DNA of 64,000 nt from NCBI RefSeq assembly GCF_000696575.1, contig NZ_JMSQ01000004.1, positions 62,001-126,000 on the forward strand, in the 5' to 3' direction. Of this stretch, positions 37,736 to 47,340 are shown one piece after another. Source of the stretch: Siccibacter colletis. Its GTDB lineage: Bacteria > Pseudomonadota > Gammaproteobacteria > Enterobacterales > Enterobacteriaceae. The notes below the pieces were generated by a model, which was not told the DNA's origin, searched no databases, and saw nothing but the letters and a program-made list of their open reading frames with translations. Each line of letters opens with the position of its first letter. The stretch's first letter is position 1. The translations under genes were made by a program, and so were the position numbers.

Positions 37736-38665
37736 ATGGTTAAAGTATATGCCCCGGCTTCCAGCGCAAATATGAGCGTCGGCTTTGATGTGCTGGGTGC
37801 GGCGGTGACGCCGATAGACGGCTCGCTGCTGGGTGATTACGTCACCGTTGAGGCTGCCGAACGCTTCAGTCTGCAAAACCTCGGGCGTTTCGCCAGCAAG
37901 CTGCCGGACGCGCCGCGGGAAAACATCGTCTACCAGTGCTGGGAGCGCTTCTGCCAGGAAATTGGCAGGGAGATCCCGGTCGCCATGACGCTGGAAAAAA
38001 ACATGCCGATCGGCTCCGGGCTGGGGTCCAGTGCCTGCTCGGTGGTTGCCGGGTTAATGGCGATGAACGAGCACTGCGGCAAGCCGCTGAGCGATACCCG
38101 TCTGCTCTCCCTGATGGGCGAGCTGGAAGGGCGCATTTCCGGCAGCATCCACTATGATAACGTCGCCCCCTGTTTCTTAGGCGGCATCCAACTGATGATC
38201 GAAGAAAACGGCATTATCAGCCAGGAGGTGCCAGGCTTTGATGAGTGGCTGTGGGTGCTGGCATACCCCGGCATTAAGGTTTCCACCGCCGAAGCGCGCG
38301 CCATCCTACCGGCGCAGTACCGCCGTCAGGACTGCATCAGCCACGGGCGTCATCTGGCCGGCTTTATCCATGCCTGCCATACCGGACAACCCGCGCTGGC
38401 CGCGAAGCTGATGCGGGATGTTATTGCGGAGCCGTACCGCACCAAACTGCTGCCGGGCTTCAGCGAAGCGCGCAGCGCTGCCGCAGATATCGGCGCGCTG
38501 GCGTGCGGCATCTCCGGCTCCGGGCCGACCCTGTTTGCCGTCTGCGATAACCCGGAAACGGCGCAGCGGATGGCGGACTGGCTCGGTCAGCACTATCTTC
38601 AAAATCAGGACGGATTCGTCCACATCTGCCGTCTGGACACGGCTGGCGCACGAGTACTGGGATAA
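37736..38665 (+). CDS. thrB: Homoserine kinase
   Basis: A 309-residue GHMP-family kinase that phosphorylates homoserine with ATP. The phosphate-binding loop [16 protein letters not shown] lies near residues 90-105, and the C-terminal [10 protein letters not shown] motif is conserved. It begins one base after the thrA stop, so its translation is coupled, and thrC follows after three bases. Confidence 0.98.
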   Translation: MVKVYAPASSANMSVGFDVLGAAVTPIDGSLLGDYVTVEAAERFSLQNLGRFASKLPDAPRENIVYQCWERFCQEIGREIPVAMTLEKNMPIGSGLGSSACSVVAGLMAMNEHCGKPLSDTRLLSLMGELEGRISGSIHYDNVAPCFLGGIQLMIEENGIISQEVPGFDEWLWVLAYPGIKVSTAEARAILPAQYRRQDCISHGRHLAGFIHACHTGQPALAAKLMRDVIAEPYRTKLLPGFSEARSAAADIGALACGISGSGPTLFAVCDNPETAQRMADWLGQHYLQNQDGFVHICRLDTAGARVLG

Positions 38666-38668
38666 CGA

Positions 38669-39958
38669 ATGAAACTCTACAACCTTAAAGATCATAACGA
38701 ACAGGTCAGCTTCGCACAGGCGGTAACGCAGGGTCTTGGCTCACAGCAGGGCCTCTTTTTCCCGCATGACCTGCCCGAGTTCAGCCTGACCGAAGTGGAC
38801 GACATGCTGGAGATGGACTTCGTATCCCGCAGCAGCAAGATCCTGTCGGCGTTTATCGGCGATGAAATTCCGGCGGAGATCCTCGAAACCCGCATCCGCA
38901 ACGCCTTTACCTTCCCGGCCCCGGTGAAGGAAGTGCAGAGCGACATCGGCTGCCTGGAGCTGTTCCACGGCCCGACGCTGGCGTTTAAAGACTTTGGCGG
39001 CCGCTTTATGGCGCAGATGCTGACCCACATCAGCGGCGACAAACCGGTCACCATCCTCACCGCCACCTCCGGTGACACCGGGGCCGCCGTCGCGCACGCC
39101 TTCTACGGCCTGAAAAACGTACGCGTGGTGATCCTCTACCCGCGCGGCAAAATCAGCCCGCTGCAGGAAAAACTGTTCTGCACCCTCGGCGACAACATCG
39201 AAACCGTCGCCATCGACGGCGACTTCGATGCCTGCCAGGCGCTGGTCAAACAGGCGTTTAATGACGAAGAGCTGAAAACCCAGCTCGGCCTCAACTCCGC
39301 TAACTCCATCAACATCAGCCGCCTGCTGGCGCAGATCTGCTACTACTTTGAAGCGGTGGCCCAGCTGCCGCAGGAAGCGCGTAATCAGCTGGTGATTTCT
39401 GTGCCAAGCGGCAACTTCGGCGATCTCACCGCCGGTCTGCTGGCGAAGTCGCTTGGCCTGCCGGTAAAACGCTTTATCGCTGCCACCAATGCCAACGACA
39501 CCGTGCCGCGCTATCTGGAAAACGGCAAGTGGGAACCAGACAGCACCCGCGCCACGCTCTCTAATGCGATGGACGTCAGCCAGCCGAACAACTGGCCACG
39601 GGTGGAAGAGATTTTCCGCCGTAAAATCTGGCGCCTCAACGAGCTGGGTTATGCTGCGGTGGATGATGAAACCACCGCCTCCACTATGCGCGAACTGAAC
39701 GACGCCGGGTATGTCTCCGAGCCACACGCCGCCATCGCTTACCGCGCGCTGCGCGACCAGCTTCATCCTGGCGAGTACGGCCTGTTCCTCGGCACTGCCC
39801 ATCCGGCGAAGTTTAAAGAGAGCGTGGAGGAGATCCTCGGCCAGACGCTGGATCTGCCAGAGGCGCTGGCCGAACGCGCCGAGCTGCCGCTGCTGTCGCA
39901 GTTCCTGCCAGCCGATTACGCCGCGCTGCGTCAGCTGATGATGAAGCCACGCGACTAA
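38669..39958 (+). CDS. thrC: Threonine synthase
   Basis: A 429-residue PLP enzyme that converts phosphohomoserine to threonine, the last step of the pathway. The Schiff-base lysine is Lys107 in TLAFKDFGGR; the SVPSGNFGDL segment binds the cofactor phosphate. One residue longer than the E. coli enzyme. It ends the thrLABC operon and is followed by a terminator. Confidence 0.98.
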   Translation: MKLYNLKDHNEQVSFAQAVTQGLGSQQGLFFPHDLPEFSLTEVDDMLEMDFVSRSSKILSAFIGDEIPAEILETRIRNAFTFPAPVKEVQSDIGCLELFHGPTLAFKDFGGRFMAQMLTHISGDKPVTILTATSGDTGAAVAHAFYGLKNVRVVILYPRGKISPLQEKLFCTLGDNIETVAIDGDFDACQALVKQAFNDEELKTQLGLNSANSINISRLLAQICYYFEAVAQLPQEARNQLVISVPSGNFGDLTAGLLAKSLGLPVKRFIAATNANDTVPRYLENGKWEPDSTRATLSNAMDVSQPNNWPRVEEIFRRKIWRLNELGYAAVDDETTASTMRELNDAGYVSEPHAAIAYRALRDQLHPGEYGLFLGTAHPAKFKESVEEILGQTLDLPEALAERAELPLLSQFLPADYAALRQLMMKPRD

Positions 39959-39974
39959 GGCACATTTGCAACCA

Positions 39975-40004
39975 CAAAGGGGAAGCATGGCTTCTCCTTT
40001 TTTT
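39975..40004 (+). terminator. Terminator after thrC
   Basis: AAAGGGGAAGC / GCTTCTCCTTT with a short loop and a run of seven T follows the thrC stop by about 16 bases. Confidence 0.8.
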
Positions 40005-40174
40005 ATGCCCAAATGTGAAGAAAATAAGCAGGAAAGTGGCAGGAAAAAAGGAGGTTTTCCCAATAAATGCGGGCACTTAGCAATTAGGACGCCACCGGAT
40101 AACCCGGCAGCCGGGTAACGCGTAGGCTTGCTTCATCAGCCCCGCAGTGGGGAGTGTAGCGAGGAGTAAATATT

Positions 40175-40459
40175 ATGCTGAAACCTGTGATACTGGCTTT
40201 ATCCGTCATGCTCATGACGCCCGTGATGGCACAGGCGGCAGACATCACGCTGTTACCGTCGGTGAAGTTACAGATTGGTGACAGCGATAACCGGGGGCAC
40301 CGCTGGGACGGCGGCCGCTGGCGCGACCATGACTGGTGGCAATCGCACTATCAGTGGCGCGACCACCGCTGGCAGCCGCACGGCCACCGCGAAGGGCGTG
40401 GCCCGGAACGCCATCACGACCGCGACCATCGTCACGATCGCGGCTGGCACCGGCACTAA
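40175..40459 (+). CDS. yaaX: DUF2502 periplasmic protein (YaaX)
   Basis: A 94-residue protein with a signal peptide (cleaved after AQA, about residue 21). The mature part starts with DITLLPSVKLQIGDSDNRG and the WDGGRWRDHDWW motif of DUF2502, then becomes very rich in His, Arg, Asp and Gly. Similar to E. coli YaaX at the same place between thrC and yaaA. Function is unknown; the His-rich tail could bind metal, which is inference. Confidence 0.85.
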   Translation: MLKPVILALSVMLMTPVMAQAADITLLPSVKLQIGDSDNRGHRWDGGRWRDHDWWQSHYQWRDHRWQPHGHREGRGPERHHDRDHRHDRGWHRH

Positions 40460-40460
40460 C

Positions 40461-40488
40461 AAAAAAAGGCGGACCCGGTCCGCCTTTT
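40461..40488. terminator. Bidirectional terminator between yaaX and yaaA
   Basis: GGCGGACCCGGTCCGCC with seven A before and four T after; serves the convergent yaaX (+) and yaaA (-). Confidence 0.85.
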
Positions 40489-40503
40489 CGCTGTGGTGCG
40501 TAA

Positions 40504-41277
40504 TTAACGCTCGCTGCGCGTAAACACCAGCTCCGCGCCTTTCGACGCCGCCTCGTCAAACTGATAGCCGTCAAGATCAAAGCCGGTCAGCTGCTCCGGG
40601 CTGGTCAGGCGGTTCTGAATGATGTAGCGGCTCATCAGGCCGCGTGCTTTTTTGGCGTAGAAGCTGATGACCTTGAACTTGCCGTTTTTCTCATCAAGGA
40701 ATACCGGCTTGATAATCTCCGCATTCAGCGCCTTCGGTTTCACGGCTTTGAAGTACTCATCGGACGCCAGATTAACGACGACGTTGTCGCCCTGAGCGGC
40801 CAGCGCCTGGTTGAGTTTGTCAGTGATGATTTCGCCCCAGAAGCTGTAGAGATCCTTGCCTTTGGCGTTGGCAAAACGAATGCCCATCTCCAGGCGGTAA
40901 GGCTGCATCAGATCGAGCGGGCGCAGCACGCCATACAGCCCGGAAAGCATACGCAGATGCTGCTGGGCGAAATCGAAATCCTCTTCGCTGAAGGTCTCGG
41001 TTTCCAGACCGGTATACACATCACCTTTGAACGCCAGAATCGCCTGGCGCGCGTTCTCCGGGGTGAAGTCCGGTTGCCAGTCGTGGAAACGGGTGGCGTT
41101 GAGATCGGCGAGTTTATCGCTGATGCTCATCAGCGAGGCGATCTGCGGGGCAGAGAGCTTGCGCGCCTCGGCAATCAGCTGCTGAGAGTAATCGAGCAGC
41201 TCGGGCTGGGTGTAGCGCGTGGTAGCAAGTTCGCTCTGGTAATCCAGCGTTTTGGCAGGTGAAATCAGAATCAGCAT
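40504..41277 (-). CDS. yaaA: Peroxide stress protein YaaA
   Basis: A 257-residue DUF328 protein. In E. coli it is induced by OxyR and lowers free iron during hydrogen peroxide stress; the fold was later shown to bind DNA. The N-terminus [13 protein letters not shown] is the family signature. No membrane segment or signal. Located as in E. coli, but its usual neighbour yaaJ is missing. The following 41278-41579 (302 bases) holds no gene; it must contain the yaaA and talB promoters, and only a short palindrome CGATTAATCG near 41344 was noted. Confidence 0.95.
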   Translation of the reverse strand: MLILISPAKTLDYQSELATTRYTQPELLDYSQQLIAEARKLSAPQIASLMSISDKLADLNATRFHDWQPDFTPENARQAILAFKGDVYTGLETETFSEEDFDFAQQHLRMLSGLYGVLRPLDLMQPYRLEMGIRFANAKGKDLYSFWGEIITDKLNQALAAQGDNVVVNLASDEYFKAVKPKALNAEIIKPVFLDEKNGKFKVISFYAKKARGLMSRYIIQNRLTSPEQLTGFDLDGYQFDEAASKGAELVFTRSER

Positions 41278-41579
41278 CGTCGTATCCCGAAAAATAAGTT
41301 GCCTGACTTTACCAAAAAACAGTCACGGCCTGGCCGATGGCTGCGATTAATCGTGATTTTTTTGCCGGAATCGTCCTGATTCGGTTGCGCAATACGCTGG
41401 CGAAGATGCGTAAATCCCCCGGCAGCATGGCGCTGACGCGGATAAAGCCTATGAATTTTCATCGCTTAGGGCATTTTTTCTGGCGTGCCCTCCGCGGTTG
41501 CGCTGGCGATGCGGCGTGATATCATCGGGGGCAGACCGATTACATCTCCCTAACAAGCAGTTCTAAGAGACTCATTATC

Positions 41580-42533
41580 ATGACGGATAAATTGACCTCC
41601 CTGCGTCAGTTCACCACAGTCGTGGCTGACACCGGAGACATCGCGGCAATGAAGCTGTACCAGCCGCAGGATGCCACCACCAACCCTTCTCTCATCCTTA
41701 ATGCCGCACAAATTCCTGAGTACCGTAAGCTGATTGACGATGCCGTGACCTGGGCGAAAAGCCAGAGCAGCGATCGCGCTCAGCAGGTAGTAGATGCGAC
41801 CGACAAACTGGCGGTCAACATTGGTCTGGAAATCCTCAAGCTGATCCCGGGCCGTATCTCCACCGAAGTGGACGCGCGTCTCTCTTACGATACCGAAGGC
41901 AGCATCGCCAAAGCGAAGCACCTGATTAAGCTCTACAACGATGCCGGCATCAGCAACGATCGTATCCTGATCAAGCTGGCTTCCACCTGGCAGGGCATCC
42001 GTGCCGCTGAGCAGCTGGAAAAAGAGGGCATCAACTGCAACCTGACGCTGCTGTTCTCCTTCGCCCAAGCGCGCGCCTGTGCTGAAGCGGGCGTGTACCT
42101 GATTTCCCCGTTTGTGGGCCGTATCCTCGACTGGTACAAGTCCAACACCGACAAGAAAGAGTACGCCCCGCAGGAAGATCCGGGTGTGGTATCCGTGACC
42201 GAAATCTACGAATACTACAAGCAGCACGGCTACGAGACCGTGGTGATGGGCGCAAGCTTCCGTAACGTCGGCGAAATCCTTGAGCTGGCCGGCTGCGACC
42301 GCCTGACCATCGCTCCGGCGCTGCTGAAAGAGCTGGCGGAAAGCGAAGGCGCGGTAGAGCGTAAACTCTCCTTCGCCGGCGAGGTGAAAGCGCGTCCTGA
42401 GCGTATGACCGAATCCCAGTTCTTCTGGGAACATAACCAGGATCCGATGGCGGTGGACAAACTGGCGGACGGTATCCGCAAGTTTGCCGTTGACCAGGAA
42501 AAACTGGAAAAAATGGTCGAAGCCCTGCTGTAA
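41580..42533 (+). CDS. talB: Transaldolase B
   Basis: A 317-residue pentose-phosphate pathway enzyme, the same length as E. coli TalB, that moves a dihydroxyacetone unit between sugar phosphates. The Schiff-base lysine Lys132 is in [10 protein letters not shown]; Asp17 in VADTGD and Glu96 in STEVDAR are also conserved. A UUCG-loop terminator follows. Confidence 0.98.
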   Translation: MTDKLTSLRQFTTVVADTGDIAAMKLYQPQDATTNPSLILNAAQIPEYRKLIDDAVTWAKSQSSDRAQQVVDATDKLAVNIGLEILKLIPGRISTEVDARLSYDTEGSIAKAKHLIKLYNDAGISNDRILIKLASTWQGIRAAEQLEKEGINCNLTLLFSFAQARACAEAGVYLISPFVGRILDWYKSNTDKKEYAPQEDPGVVSVTEIYEYYKQHGYETVVMGASFRNVGEILELAGCDRLTIAPALLKELAESEGAVERKLSFAGEVKARPERMTESQFFWEHNQDPMAVDKLADGIRKFAVDQEKLEKMVEALL

Positions 42534-42539
42534 TGTCGC

Positions 42540-42561
42540 TGTGGCCGGTTCGCCGGCCACA
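42540..42561 (+). terminator. Stem-loop terminator after talB
   Basis: TGTGGCCGG-TTCG-CCGGCCACA is a perfect 9-bp stem with an exceptionally stable UUCG tetraloop. Only a weak pyrimidine tail (TCTTCCC) follows. Confidence 0.7.
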
Positions 42562-42640
42562 TCTTCCCGCGTTTCACCCTGTCTGCCAGCCCCGCCTGCG
42601 TGTATCATTCGGCAAACTGTACTGATTGACCGGAATCGAT

Positions 42641-43228
42641 ATGAATACTTTACGCATTGGCTTAGTTTCCATCTCCGATCGCGCCTCCAGCGGCGTTTAC
42701 CAGGATAAAGGCATCCCGGCGCTTGAAGCCTGGCTGCAGCGCGCGTTGACCACGCCCTTCACGCTGGAAACCCGTCTTATCCCCGATGAACAGCCGATGA
42801 TCGAACAAACGTTATGTGAGCTGGTGGATGAAACCGGCTGCCACCTGGTGCTGACCACCGGCGGCACCGGCCCCGCCCGCCGTGATGTAACGCCCGATGC
42901 TACCCTTGCCATCGCCGACCGCGAAATGCCGGGCTTCGGCGAGCAGATGCGTCAGATCAGCCTGCACTTCGTGCCAACCGCGATCCTGTCGCGCCAGGTG
43001 GGCGCGATCCGCAAGCAGGCGCTAATTCTCAATCTGCCGGGCCAGCCGAAATCTATTCAGGAAACTCTGGAAGGAGTGAAGGACGAGCAGGGCAAGGTCG
43101 TCGTGGCAGGCATCTTTGCCAGTGTACCGTATTGTGTACAGCTGCTTGACGGGCCGTATATCGAAACGGCAGCCGACGTGGTAGCAGCTTTTCGCCCGAA
43201 AAGTGCAATTCGCCAGAGTAATGACTAA
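42641..43228 (+). CDS. mog: Molybdopterin adenylyltransferase
   Basis: A 195-residue enzyme that adenylates molybdopterin before molybdenum insertion, so it is needed for the molybdoenzyme encoded at 11182. The TTGGTGPARRDVTPD motif (about 72-86) and the GFGEQMR segment are intact. The ATG at 42641 gives MNTLRIG as in E. coli; an in-frame start at 42626 adds five residues. In E. coli satP (yaaH) and dnaK follow; here an unrelated transporter follows. Confidence 0.96.
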   Translation: MNTLRIGLVSISDRASSGVYQDKGIPALEAWLQRALTTPFTLETRLIPDEQPMIEQTLCELVDETGCHLVLTTGGTGPARRDVTPDATLAIADREMPGFGEQMRQISLHFVPTAILSRQVGAIRKQALILNLPGQPKSIQETLEGVKDEQGKVVVAGIFASVPYCVQLLDGPYIETAADVVAAFRPKSAIRQSND

Positions 43229-43353
43229 AAATATGTTTTGTATGGCATAACCTGATGTGGCGGTGGAGTATTGTTTTTTTGACGATATAGTAATTATCTG
43301 TTTACACCTGTATCGAAAACAAAATTCAATACTCCTCTTTACTCGAGTCATTT

Positions 43354-44661
43354 ATGCCGAACGTAACCCGCCAACTCAATCGTCAGGATTACAAAACGCT
43401 GACGCTGGCCGCCCTGGGGGGCGCGCTGGAGTTCTACGATTTCATCATCTTTGTGTTCTTTGCGGCGGTGGTGGGCGAACTCTTCTTCCCGCCGGACATC
43501 CCCGAATGGCTGCGCCAGCTGCAAACCTTCGGTATTTTCGCTGCCGGCTATCTGGCACGCCCGCTGGGTGGCATCATCATGGCGCACTTTGGCGACAAAG
43601 TAGGGCGCAAGAAGATGTTCACCCTGAGCATCCTGCTGATGGCGCTGCCCACCCTCGCGATTGGTCTGCTGCCAACCTACGCTACTCTGGGCATTCTGGC
43701 TCCGCTGCTGCTGCTGGCGATGCGCCTGTTGCAGGGAGCGGCAATTGGCGGTGAAGTGCCAGGCGCCTGGGTGTTTGTTGCCGAACACGTGCCAGCCCGC
43801 CGTATCGGCATCGCCTGCGGTACGCTTACCGCGGGCCTGACGGTGGGGATCCTGCTTGGTTCGGTGGTCGCAACGGTGATTAACACCAGCATGACGCCGC
43901 AAACTCTGCACGATGGCGGCTGGCGCATTCCGTTCCTGCTGGGTGGGGTGTTTGGCCTGATGGCGATGTACCTGCGCCGCTGGCTGCGCGAAACCCCCGT
44001 CTTTATTGAGATGCAGCAGCGCAAAGCGCTGGCGGACGAGCTGCCGATAAAAACGGTGGTAATGAACCATAAAAAAGCGATCGCCGTGTCGATGCTGCTG
44101 ACCTGGCTGCTGTCGGCGGGGATTGTGGTGGTGATTTTGATGTCGCCGGTGTGGCTGCAAAAGCAGCACGGCTTTGCGCCCGCGTTAACGCTGCAGGGCA
44201 ACAGTATCGCCATCGTTATGCTGTGCATCGGCTGCTTGCTTGCCGGGCTGGCGGCGGACCGTTTTGGCGCCAGCAAAACCCTGATCGTCGGCAGCCTGCT
44301 GCTGGCGGTGTGCAGCTGGATGTTTTATCACTACGCCGGGACGCACCCGGAGCAGCTGTTCCTGCTGTACGGTCTGGCGGGGCTGAGCGTGGGCGTGGTG
44401 GGCGCGGTGCCGTTTGTCATGGTGCGGGCGTTCCCGGCCGGGGTGCGCTTCACCGGGATTTCGTTCTCGTACAATCTTTCCTACGCGATTTTCGGCGGCA
44501 TCACGCCGATCCTGGTCACGGGGCTGATGGCCGTGTCTCCGCTGGCTCCCGGCTGGTACGTACTGGCGCTTTCGCTGGTGGGACTGGCGCTCGGCATTCT
44601 GCTGCGTCAGGATTTGCATCATGAAGATGACGTGGCGCTGCAGGCGGTGGGAACGCGGTAA
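43354..44661 (+). CDS. MFS transporter, metabolite:H+ symporter (MHS) type
   Basis: A 435-residue protein with about twelve membrane segments. The N-terminus GALEFYDFIIFVFFAAVVGELFFP and the loop GDKVGRKKMF (motif A) mark the MHS group of MFS proteins, which includes ProP, KgtP and ShiA. The substrate cannot be told. It has its own 125-base upstream region and no partner enzyme nearby. It sits at the break in E. coli gene order between mog and hemW. It ends 17 bases before a REP pair. Confidence 0.85.
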   Translation: MPNVTRQLNRQDYKTLTLAALGGALEFYDFIIFVFFAAVVGELFFPPDIPEWLRQLQTFGIFAAGYLARPLGGIIMAHFGDKVGRKKMFTLSILLMALPTLAIGLLPTYATLGILAPLLLLAMRLLQGAAIGGEVPGAWVFVAEHVPARRIGIACGTLTAGLTVGILLGSVVATVINTSMTPQTLHDGGWRIPFLLGGVFGLMAMYLRRWLRETPVFIEMQQRKALADELPIKTVVMNHKKAIAVSMLLTWLLSAGIVVVILMSPVWLQKQHGFAPALTLQGNSIAIVMLCIGCLLAGLAADRFGASKTLIVGSLLLAVCSWMFYHYAGTHPEQLFLLYGLAGLSVGVVGAVPFVMVRAFPAGVRFTGISFSYNLSYAIFGGITPILVTGLMAVSPLAPGWYVLALSLVGLALGILLRQDLHHEDDVALQAVGTR

Positions 44662-44677
44662 TTTCTGGCGTCGTAGT

Positions 44678-44747
44678 GGTGGGTGCGCTGCGCTTACCCA
44701 CCCTGGACGGTGACTCTGTTCACGGCGGGTAAGCTCGCGCACCCGCC
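44678..44747. repeat. Degenerate REP pair at the mog/hemW breakpoint
   Basis: GGTGGGTGCGCTGCGC followed by TTACCCACCCT (44678-44704) and the inverted GGCGGGTAAGCTCGCGCACC followed by CGCC (44724-44747) match the hairpins flanking rayT. Neither copy is preceded by GTAG, and the second is one base shorter in the loop region, so they look like old copies. They fill most of the 93 bases between the transporter and hemW stops. Confidence 0.8.
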
Positions 44748-44754
44748 GTAACCC

Positions 44755-45891
44755 TCACTCGCTCAAAAACAGTTCCAGCAGGGAATTGAGGAACAGCTTG
44801 CCGTGCTCGGTGATCTGCCAGTGCTGCGCGGTTTCGGTGAGATAGCCCTTCGCCAGCGCCGCATCAATTTGCGGACGGATCACCGCCTCGTCGAGCCCGG
44901 TATAGCGAGTAAACTCCTCACGCGGCGCGGCTTCCAGCAGGCGAAAACGGTTCATAAAGAACTCGAACGGCTTATCCTGCGTGGCGACGTCGTGCTGTTT
45001 ATCCAGATATTTCCCCTGCATAAAGCCGCGCGGATGGCGGGTTTTCGCGGTCCGCACAATGCGCCCGTCCGCCAGCGTCACCTTGCCGTGCGCCCCGCAG
45101 CCAATGCCGAGATAATCGCCGAAACGCCAGTAGTTCAGGTTGTGCTGACACTGATAGCCGGGCTTCGCATAGGCGGAGGTTTCATACTGCTGGTAGCCTG
45201 CCGCGCGCAGCAGCTGGTCACCCTGTTCAAAGATGGACCACAGCGCGTCGTCGTCCGGCAAGACCGGCGGGCGTGAGCCGAACAGGGTATTTGGCTCGAT
45301 GGTGAGCTGATACCAGGAGAGGTGCGGAGGGTTGAGGGCAATAGCCTGACGCAGATCGCTGAGCGCCTCTTCCAGCGTCTGATCCGGCAGACCGTGCATC
45401 AGGTCGAGGTTGAAACTGCGCAGGCCAAGCCCCTGAGCCAGCTGCGCGGCGCGTTTCGCTTCGTCCGCACCGTGAATACGCCCCAGCCGCGTGAGCTTTG
45501 CGTTGTCAAAACTCTGCACCCCAATGGAGATACGGTTCACCCCGGCGCGCTGATACTCGACGAAGCGATCCGCCTCGACGGTGCCAGGGTTGGCCTCCAT
45601 GGTGATCTCGGCGTCGTGCGCCAGCGACAGCCGCGTCCGTACACCGTCCAGCAGGGTTTGCATCGCCTCGCCCGACAACAGGCTCGGCGTACCGCCCCCG
45701 ATGAAAATGGTCTTTACCTCACGTCCCTGTGCGTAGTGCACATCGGCATCCAGATCCGCCAGCAGGTGCTGCACGTAGTCGTCGTGCGGCACTTCGCCCT
45801 TCAGCGCATGAGAGTTGAAATCGCAGTAGGGGCACTTCTGTACGCACCAGGGAATATGAATATAGAGACTCAGGGGTGGCAAATTAGCCAT
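44755..45891 (-). CDS. hemW: Heme chaperone HemW (radical SAM family)
   Basis: A 378-residue radical-SAM protein related to coproporphyrinogen oxidase HemN. Cys16, Cys20 and Cys23 in [10 protein letters not shown] bind the [4Fe-4S] cluster. HemW transfers heme to respiratory enzymes rather than acting as a coproporphyrinogen oxidase. Length equals that of E. coli HemW. It overlaps the end of rdgB by 8 bases and belongs to the yggS-yggT-yggU-rdgB-hemW operon. Confidence 0.96.
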   Translation of the reverse strand: MANLPPLSLYIHIPWCVQKCPYCDFNSHALKGEVPHDDYVQHLLADLDADVHYAQGREVKTIFIGGGTPSLLSGEAMQTLLDGVRTRLSLAHDAEITMEANPGTVEADRFVEYQRAGVNRISIGVQSFDNAKLTRLGRIHGADEAKRAAQLAQGLGLRSFNLDLMHGLPDQTLEEALSDLRQAIALNPPHLSWYQLTIEPNTLFGSRPPVLPDDDALWSIFEQGDQLLRAAGYQQYETSAYAKPGYQCQHNLNYWRFGDYLGIGCGAHGKVTLADGRIVRTAKTRHPRGFMQGKYLDKQHDVATQDKPFEFFMNRFRLLEAAPREEFTRYTGLDEAVIRPQIDAALAKGYLTETAQHWQITEHGKLFLNSLLELFLSE

Positions 45892-46477
45892 TACGCATTG
45901 CTTCCAGTAAAAGTTTCAGCGCCTGCCCACGATGGGAAACGGCACTTTTTTCTTCACGACTCATTTCCGCCGCGGTTTTACCGGCGGACGGAACGTAAAA
46001 AATGGGATCGTAGCCAAAGCCGCCGTCGCCTGCCGGGGCGCGGGTAATTTCACCCGCCCAGCTGCCGTGGCAAACCAGCGGCGTTGGATCGTCCGCATGA
46101 CGCAGATAAACCAGCACGCAGTGGAACTGTGCCTGGCGCTTGCCGTCCGGCACCGCGTCCAGCGCCGTCAGCAGTTTTTCCAGGTTCTGGCGATCGGAGG
46201 CGTCTTCTCCGGCGTAGCGCGCGGAGTAGATCCCCGGCGCGCCGCCGAGAGCATCAACGGCGAGGCCGGAATCGTCGGCGATAGCGGGCAGACCAGTGAT
46301 CTGCGCCGCGTGACGCGCTTTCAGGATGGCGTTCTCAATGAACGTCAGCCCGGTTTCATCAGCGGACTCCACGCCCAGTTCGGTTTGCGCGACCACATCC
46401 AGGCCAAAATCTGCCAGCAGAGAGGCGAGTTCACGCACTTTACCGGCGTTACCGGTAGCGAGGACAACGTTTTGCAT
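45884..46477 (-). CDS. rdgB: dITP/XTP pyrophosphatase
   Basis: A 197-residue HAM1/ITPase-family enzyme that hydrolyses dITP, ITP and XTP to monophosphates and prevents their incorporation into nucleic acids. [11 protein letters not shown] (7-17) is the substrate-binding S/T-x-N-x-x-K motif, and [10 protein letters not shown] near 68-77 includes the catalytic aspartate region. It overlaps hemW by 8 bases. Confidence 0.97.
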   Translation of the reverse strand: MQNVVLATGNAGKVRELASLLADFGLDVVAQTELGVESADETGLTFIENAILKARHAAQITGLPAIADDSGLAVDALGGAPGIYSARYAGEDASDRQNLEKLLTALDAVPDGKRQAQFHCVLVYLRHADDPTPLVCHGSWAGEITRAPAGDGGFGYDPIFYVPSAGKTAAEMSREEKSAVSHRGQALKLLLEAMRNG

Positions 46478-46490
46478 AGTAAATCCTTGA

Positions 46491-46793
46491 TCACGAAGTC
46501 AGTGCCGCGACGTCAGTCGGGATCTGTTGAGGATGAATAATTTTGACCTGTTTATGGCGGCCCAGTTCGCCTTTTTCAATCACGACCTGGCTTTTCGCCA
46601 CGCGAAACTGCTTCGCCAGAAACTTCACCAGATGGGCGTTGGCCTGACCATCCACCGGCGGGGCGGTAATGGCGACCTTCAGTTCGTCGCCATGTAAACC
46701 AACAATGCTGTCGCGGCTGGCCTTCGGCTGAATGTACAGCCGCAGCACCAGCCCGTCAGGCAACATGTCTACTGCGCTCAAAGCTGGTACCAC
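46491..46793 (-). CDS. yggU: DUF167 family protein YggU
   Basis: A 100-residue DUF167 protein of unknown function with the core [14 protein letters not shown] and [20 protein letters not shown]. The start is uncertain: GTG at 46793 gives a length equal to the 100-residue E. coli form; TTG at 46781 would give MSAV and overlap the yggT stop as TTGA. Either way it is coupled to yggT and lies in the yggS-hemW operon. Confidence 0.9.
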   Translation of the reverse strand: MVPALSAVDMLPDGLVLRLYIQPKASRDSIVGLHGDELKVAITAPPVDGQANAHLVKFLAKQFRVAKSQVVIEKGELGRHKQVKIIHPQQIPTDVAALTS

Positions 46794-47332
46794 AGCCCCG
46801 GGAACAGGTCCATGCCCAGATAGTTCAGCATGTAGAGAATAAGGATCACCACCATCGCGGAGAAATCGATGCCGCCCATTGCCGGCAGGAAGCGGCGAAT
46901 CGGTGCCATCATCGGCTCGGTCATCTGCATCAGCACAAACTCAATCGGGCTGCGGCCCTGGCTGACCCAGCTCATGATGGAGCGGATGATGATTACCCAG
47001 AACACCATGGTGCCGGCCGCTTTCACCAGCGACAGTAAACCCACCAGCAGGTTAAGCGGATCGAGTGACACTACGCCTGCCTGAATCAGCAGCAGCAGCG
47101 GATATTTGATGGTGCAGAGGATAAACGCCAGCAGCAGCGAAGCGGTATCGATCGGCCCGAGCGACGGTAACACGCGACGCAGCGGGCCCACCACCGGCTG
47201 GGTCACCTTCACCACAAACTGGGCGAACGGGTTGTAAAAATCGCAGCGCGACCACTGCATCCAGATACGTAACAGCAGCACCATCACGTACAGCTCAATT
47301 ATGGTTTTGACCAGGAAAGTCAACGTCAGCAT
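46778..47332 (-). CDS. yggT: YGGT-family membrane protein YggT
   Basis: A 184-residue inner-membrane protein with two YGGT repeats (about 5-80 and 95-180), each with two membrane helices and an [11 protein letters not shown] / [11 protein letters not shown]-like motif between them. Linked in other bacteria to osmotic or cation-shock tolerance and cell division, but the molecular role is unclear. It begins nine bases after yggS and overlaps the yggU start. Confidence 0.93.
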   Translation of the reverse strand: MLTLTFLVKTIIELYVMVLLLRIWMQWSRCDFYNPFAQFVVKVTQPVVGPLRRVLPSLGPIDTASLLLAFILCTIKYPLLLLIQAGVVSLDPLNLLVGLLSLVKAAGTMVFWVIIIRSIMSWVSQGRSPIEFVLMQMTEPMMAPIRRFLPAMGGIDFSAMVVILILYMLNYLGMDLFPGLWYQL

Positions 47333-47340
47333 GGCATTCC

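Noticed and set aside
44670-44750. Assembly artefact as the explanation of the gene-order break
   Set aside because: Both flanks are intact genes and the order and strands fit one simple inversion, so it is treated as real; reads across the junction would still be the decisive test.
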